From Euryarchaeota archaeon UBA54 (GTDB lineage: Archaea > Thermoplasmatota > Poseidoniia > Poseidoniales > Thalassarchaeaceae), in the NCBI GenBank assembly GCA_002495735.1, contig DAGM01000003.1, forward strand, positions 1 through 7,568: DNA of 7,568 bases, given 5' to 3'. Shown here piece by piece: positions 6,225 to 7,568 of the stretch (positions are counted from its first letter, which is position 1; each line of letters starts with the position of its first letter). Both the position numbers and the translations under genes were made by a program. Below the pieces are notes generated by a model. The model worked only from the letters and a program-made list of their open reading frames with translations, did not search any database and was not told the DNA's origin.

Positions 6225-6229
6225 TAAAG
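6225..6229 (-). promoter_or_regulatory. TATA-like element for the lipoprotein gene
   Basis: TTTAA, read on the minus strand within the context CTTTAAGG, lies 27-31 bases before the ATG at 6198. The bases just before that ATG show no Shine-Dalgarno. The position fits an archaeal box A driving a leaderless mRNA and argues against the upstream GTG at 6222, which would lie inside the promoter. Confidence 0.5.
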
Positions 6230-6250
6230 GAAAGTGGGTCATTGGATTTG

Positions 6251-7243
6251 TCAAAGCCTCGAAGAGAGAGGTTCTACAAGCGTCGCCCATAGCCTCATAC
6301 CCTCTTCCGTAAGCTGGCGATTGGTGCGCAATCCACTCCTTTTGCGGGTGATTAGTCCCTGCGATTCAAGTCTCTTCAGATGGTGCCCCACCAGTTGCTG
6401 ACTAGTCTCAAGTCTCGATGCTAATTCCCTCTGTGTCGGAGAGGGTCGTCCATCCTCTTGCTCGACTATCGAGCGCAGCACCATCAGAGCCACATCACTG
6501 AGTTGATTGGCATCGACCGGACGAGGTAGGTTGGATAACTCTGCGGCGCGGTCGACTGCCGAAGTGTAGTAGCGCAGTAGGCGACCGTCGCGCCTGCACC
6601 ACACACGGCCCTCGTTCTCTAGAATTCTGAGATGGTGCACTGCCTGATGATTACCCATCTCAAGAGCACGAATTATGCCAGAGAGGTGGCAGCCGGGATG
6701 TGCAGTAAGAAAGCCCTCGAGTCGCCCTCTCTGGTGGGTTCCGGCCAGTGTGCCGGAACCCTCAGTGACCCTGAGTTGTGAGAAGCGGCCCATGGACCTG
6801 ACCATCTTCGCCCTTGTCGGCTCATCTCCCGCTGAAACCAAAGCGAGAGAGAAAAGGATGACTGCGAGGAATGCAGAGATATATGGAACGACTGGCAGTG
6901 AGAAATCTAGGATCGGTTCTCTACCTTGAGAATCCGGGGCGTCCTGCTGGAATTCCTGCTGGCCATATGAGAGGATTCCATTGATGGACCATGTCCCTGC
7001 CGTCGAACCACTCACTGAAACATCTACCAACTCGCCCACGACAGGGCTGAGGAACAGTCCTGCCTCAGGCTGCGGCTCGTGCAGCAGGCCCTGAGAGTCC
7101 TCCAGCATCCACACACCAGGGGATGTTCGCACCCAGGTGGCCTCCTGATCTGCGGCAACGGAGGGAGCGGAAACAATGAGCAGGGTAGTCAGCACTGCAA
7201 TGATGGAAACCGTGCGTGTTGCACACGCTGGCGCCCTTGCCAT
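6251..7243 (-). CDS. Membrane-anchored transcriptional regulator with two winged-helix domains
   Basis: A 330-residue protein with a signal peptide or N-terminal membrane segment (about 9-31, ending SVAAD), an external domain (32-115) including the WVRTSPGVWMLEDSQG strand region, one transmembrane helix (about 117-138, PVVPYISAFLAVILFSLALV), and a cytoplasmic part with two winged-helix DNA-binding domains. The first (172-226) has a recognition helix around GNHQAVHHLRILENEG and a wing ending RDGRLLRYY. The second (about 250-320) has TQRELASRLETSQQLVGHH, then LKRLESQGLI and a basic wing. The layout is that of archaeal one-component membrane regulators, in which an outside signal would change DNA binding inside. 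Its stop is 52 bases before the lipoprotein ATG on the same strand, so the lipoprotein is a natural candidate target or partner. The start ATG at 7243 has no Shine-Dalgarno and follows a TTAA element. Ligand and operator are unknown. Confidence 0.85.
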   Translation of the reverse strand: MARAPACATRTVSIIAVLTTLLIVSAPSVAADQEATWVRTSPGVWMLEDSQGLLHEPQPEAGLFLSPVVGELVDVSVSGSTAGTWSINGILSYGQQEFQQDAPDSQGREPILDFSLPVVPYISAFLAVILFSLALVSAGDEPTRAKMVRSMGRFSQLRVTEGSGTLAGTHQRGRLEGFLTAHPGCHLSGIIRALEMGNHQAVHHLRILENEGRVWCRRDGRLLRYYTSAVDRAAELSNLPRPVDANQLSDVALMVLRSIVEQEDGRPSPTQRELASRLETSQQLVGHHLKRLESQGLITRKRSGLRTNRQLTEEGMRLWATLVEPLSSRL

Positions 7244-7268
7244 GCGAAATCGGAGATGCTTGCAGGGG

Positions 7269-7272
7269 TTAA
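7269..7272 (-). promoter_or_regulatory. TATA-like element for the membrane regulator gene
   Basis: TTAA, read on the minus strand within the context CCCTTAACCC, lies 26-29 bases before the ATG at 7243 in the 61-base gap after the VTT gene. No Shine-Dalgarno precedes the ATG. Spacing fits an archaeal box A with a leaderless start. Confidence 0.4.
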
Positions 7273-7304
7273 GGGTCGTGGGTTGTCGCGTTTGTCAGGA
7301 ATCA

Positions 7305-7568
7305 TTACTCGCTGTCGGCTGCTTCCGCTAGTCCCGACCACCAGCCCATCAAAGGCAAGAACAGTAACAGTCCCAATAATCCGCCGACCAGCCAAGCTAA
7401 AGGGTTCTCAATCAGATTGAGGAACTCGTCGCCCCAAATCCCAAGCACTATTCCCTCCATACCGAACCTTATACCCCGACCAAAGAGACCCGCTAAGATG
7501 AACATCCTGAGGTCCATCCTACCGGCTCCCGCCGCCCATGCCAGCGCCTTGTAGGGAATCGGAGAGAC
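7305..7568 (-). CDS. VTT-domain (DedA/SNARE-associated/YqaA-like) membrane protein, C-terminal part (5' end outside window)
   Basis: The frame is open to the window edge, giving 88 C-terminal residues that end in TAA (7305-7307). The fragment carries the VTT-family signature SPIPYKALAWAAGAGRM (2-18), in which Pro-x-Pro-Tyr-Lys and the following Ala-Gly-rich helix are typical. It then has GLFGRGIRFG (27-36) with the conserved G-R-G-x-R-F. A last transmembrane helix spans about residues 57-77 (LAWLVGGLLGLLLFLPLMGW), with a short acidic tail. An internal ATG at 7517 is not the start, because the SPIPYK motif lies before it. VTT proteins are integral membrane proteins linked to lipid scrambling or transport and envelope homeostasis; the substrate cannot be told here. 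The regulator gene follows 61 bases downstream on the same strand. Confidence 0.88.
   Translation of the reverse strand, partial: VSPIPYKALAWAAGAGRMDLRMFILAGLFGRGIRFGMEGIVLGIWGDEFLNLIENPLAWLVGGLLGLLLFLPLMGWWSGLAEAADSE

Overview
The window looks like a piece of an archaeal chromosome. The best guess is a planktonic Thermoplasmatota archaeon of the Marine Group II / Poseidoniales type. The reasons are a tRNA-Glu with an archaeal-style body, three genes that start directly after a TATA-like element about 28 bases upstream and have no Shine-Dalgarno sequence, a PKD-type lipoprotein with Asp-rich loops, and a membrane-anchored double winged-helix regulator. The taxonomic call is inference; no ribosomal RNA or marker protein is present.

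Layout from left to right. Bases 1-456 (+) hold the C-terminal half of folD. It converges on a minus-strand iron-sulfur cluster cassette read as sufS (1248-2474), sufE (777-1205), then a small DUF59/MIP18 (SufT-like) gene (453-767). folD and the DUF59 gene use the same CTAG palindrome (453-456) for their stop codons. A 178-base divergent intergenic region (2475-2652) separates sufS from a plus-strand DUF2493-like SLOG-fold gene (2653-3102). That gene ends one base short of the CCA end of a minus-strand tRNA-Glu(UUC) (3104-3181).

The right half is all minus strand. A partial VTT/DedA-type membrane protein gene (7305-7568) is followed by a membrane-anchored regulator with two winged-helix domains (6251-7243), and then by a lipoprotein gene of about 990 residues (3220-6198). 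The lipoprotein has a signal peptide with lipobox-like Cys, three Ig/PKD-like domains, a strongly acidic linker, and a C-terminal half of about 25 tandem units. Most units are exactly 21 residues long and begin with a calcium-loop motif of the type D-x-D/N-x-D-G-x-x-E/D.

The left half is ordinary housekeeping: one-carbon metabolism, sulfur mobilisation for Fe-S clusters, and a tRNA. The notable part is the 21-residue repeat array and its pairing with the regulator just upstream, which suggests a cell-surface structure or sensor whose expression is locally controlled. I do not recognise the repeat as a named family. It resembles, without matching, thrombospondin type 3, RHS/YD and choline-binding-type repeats.
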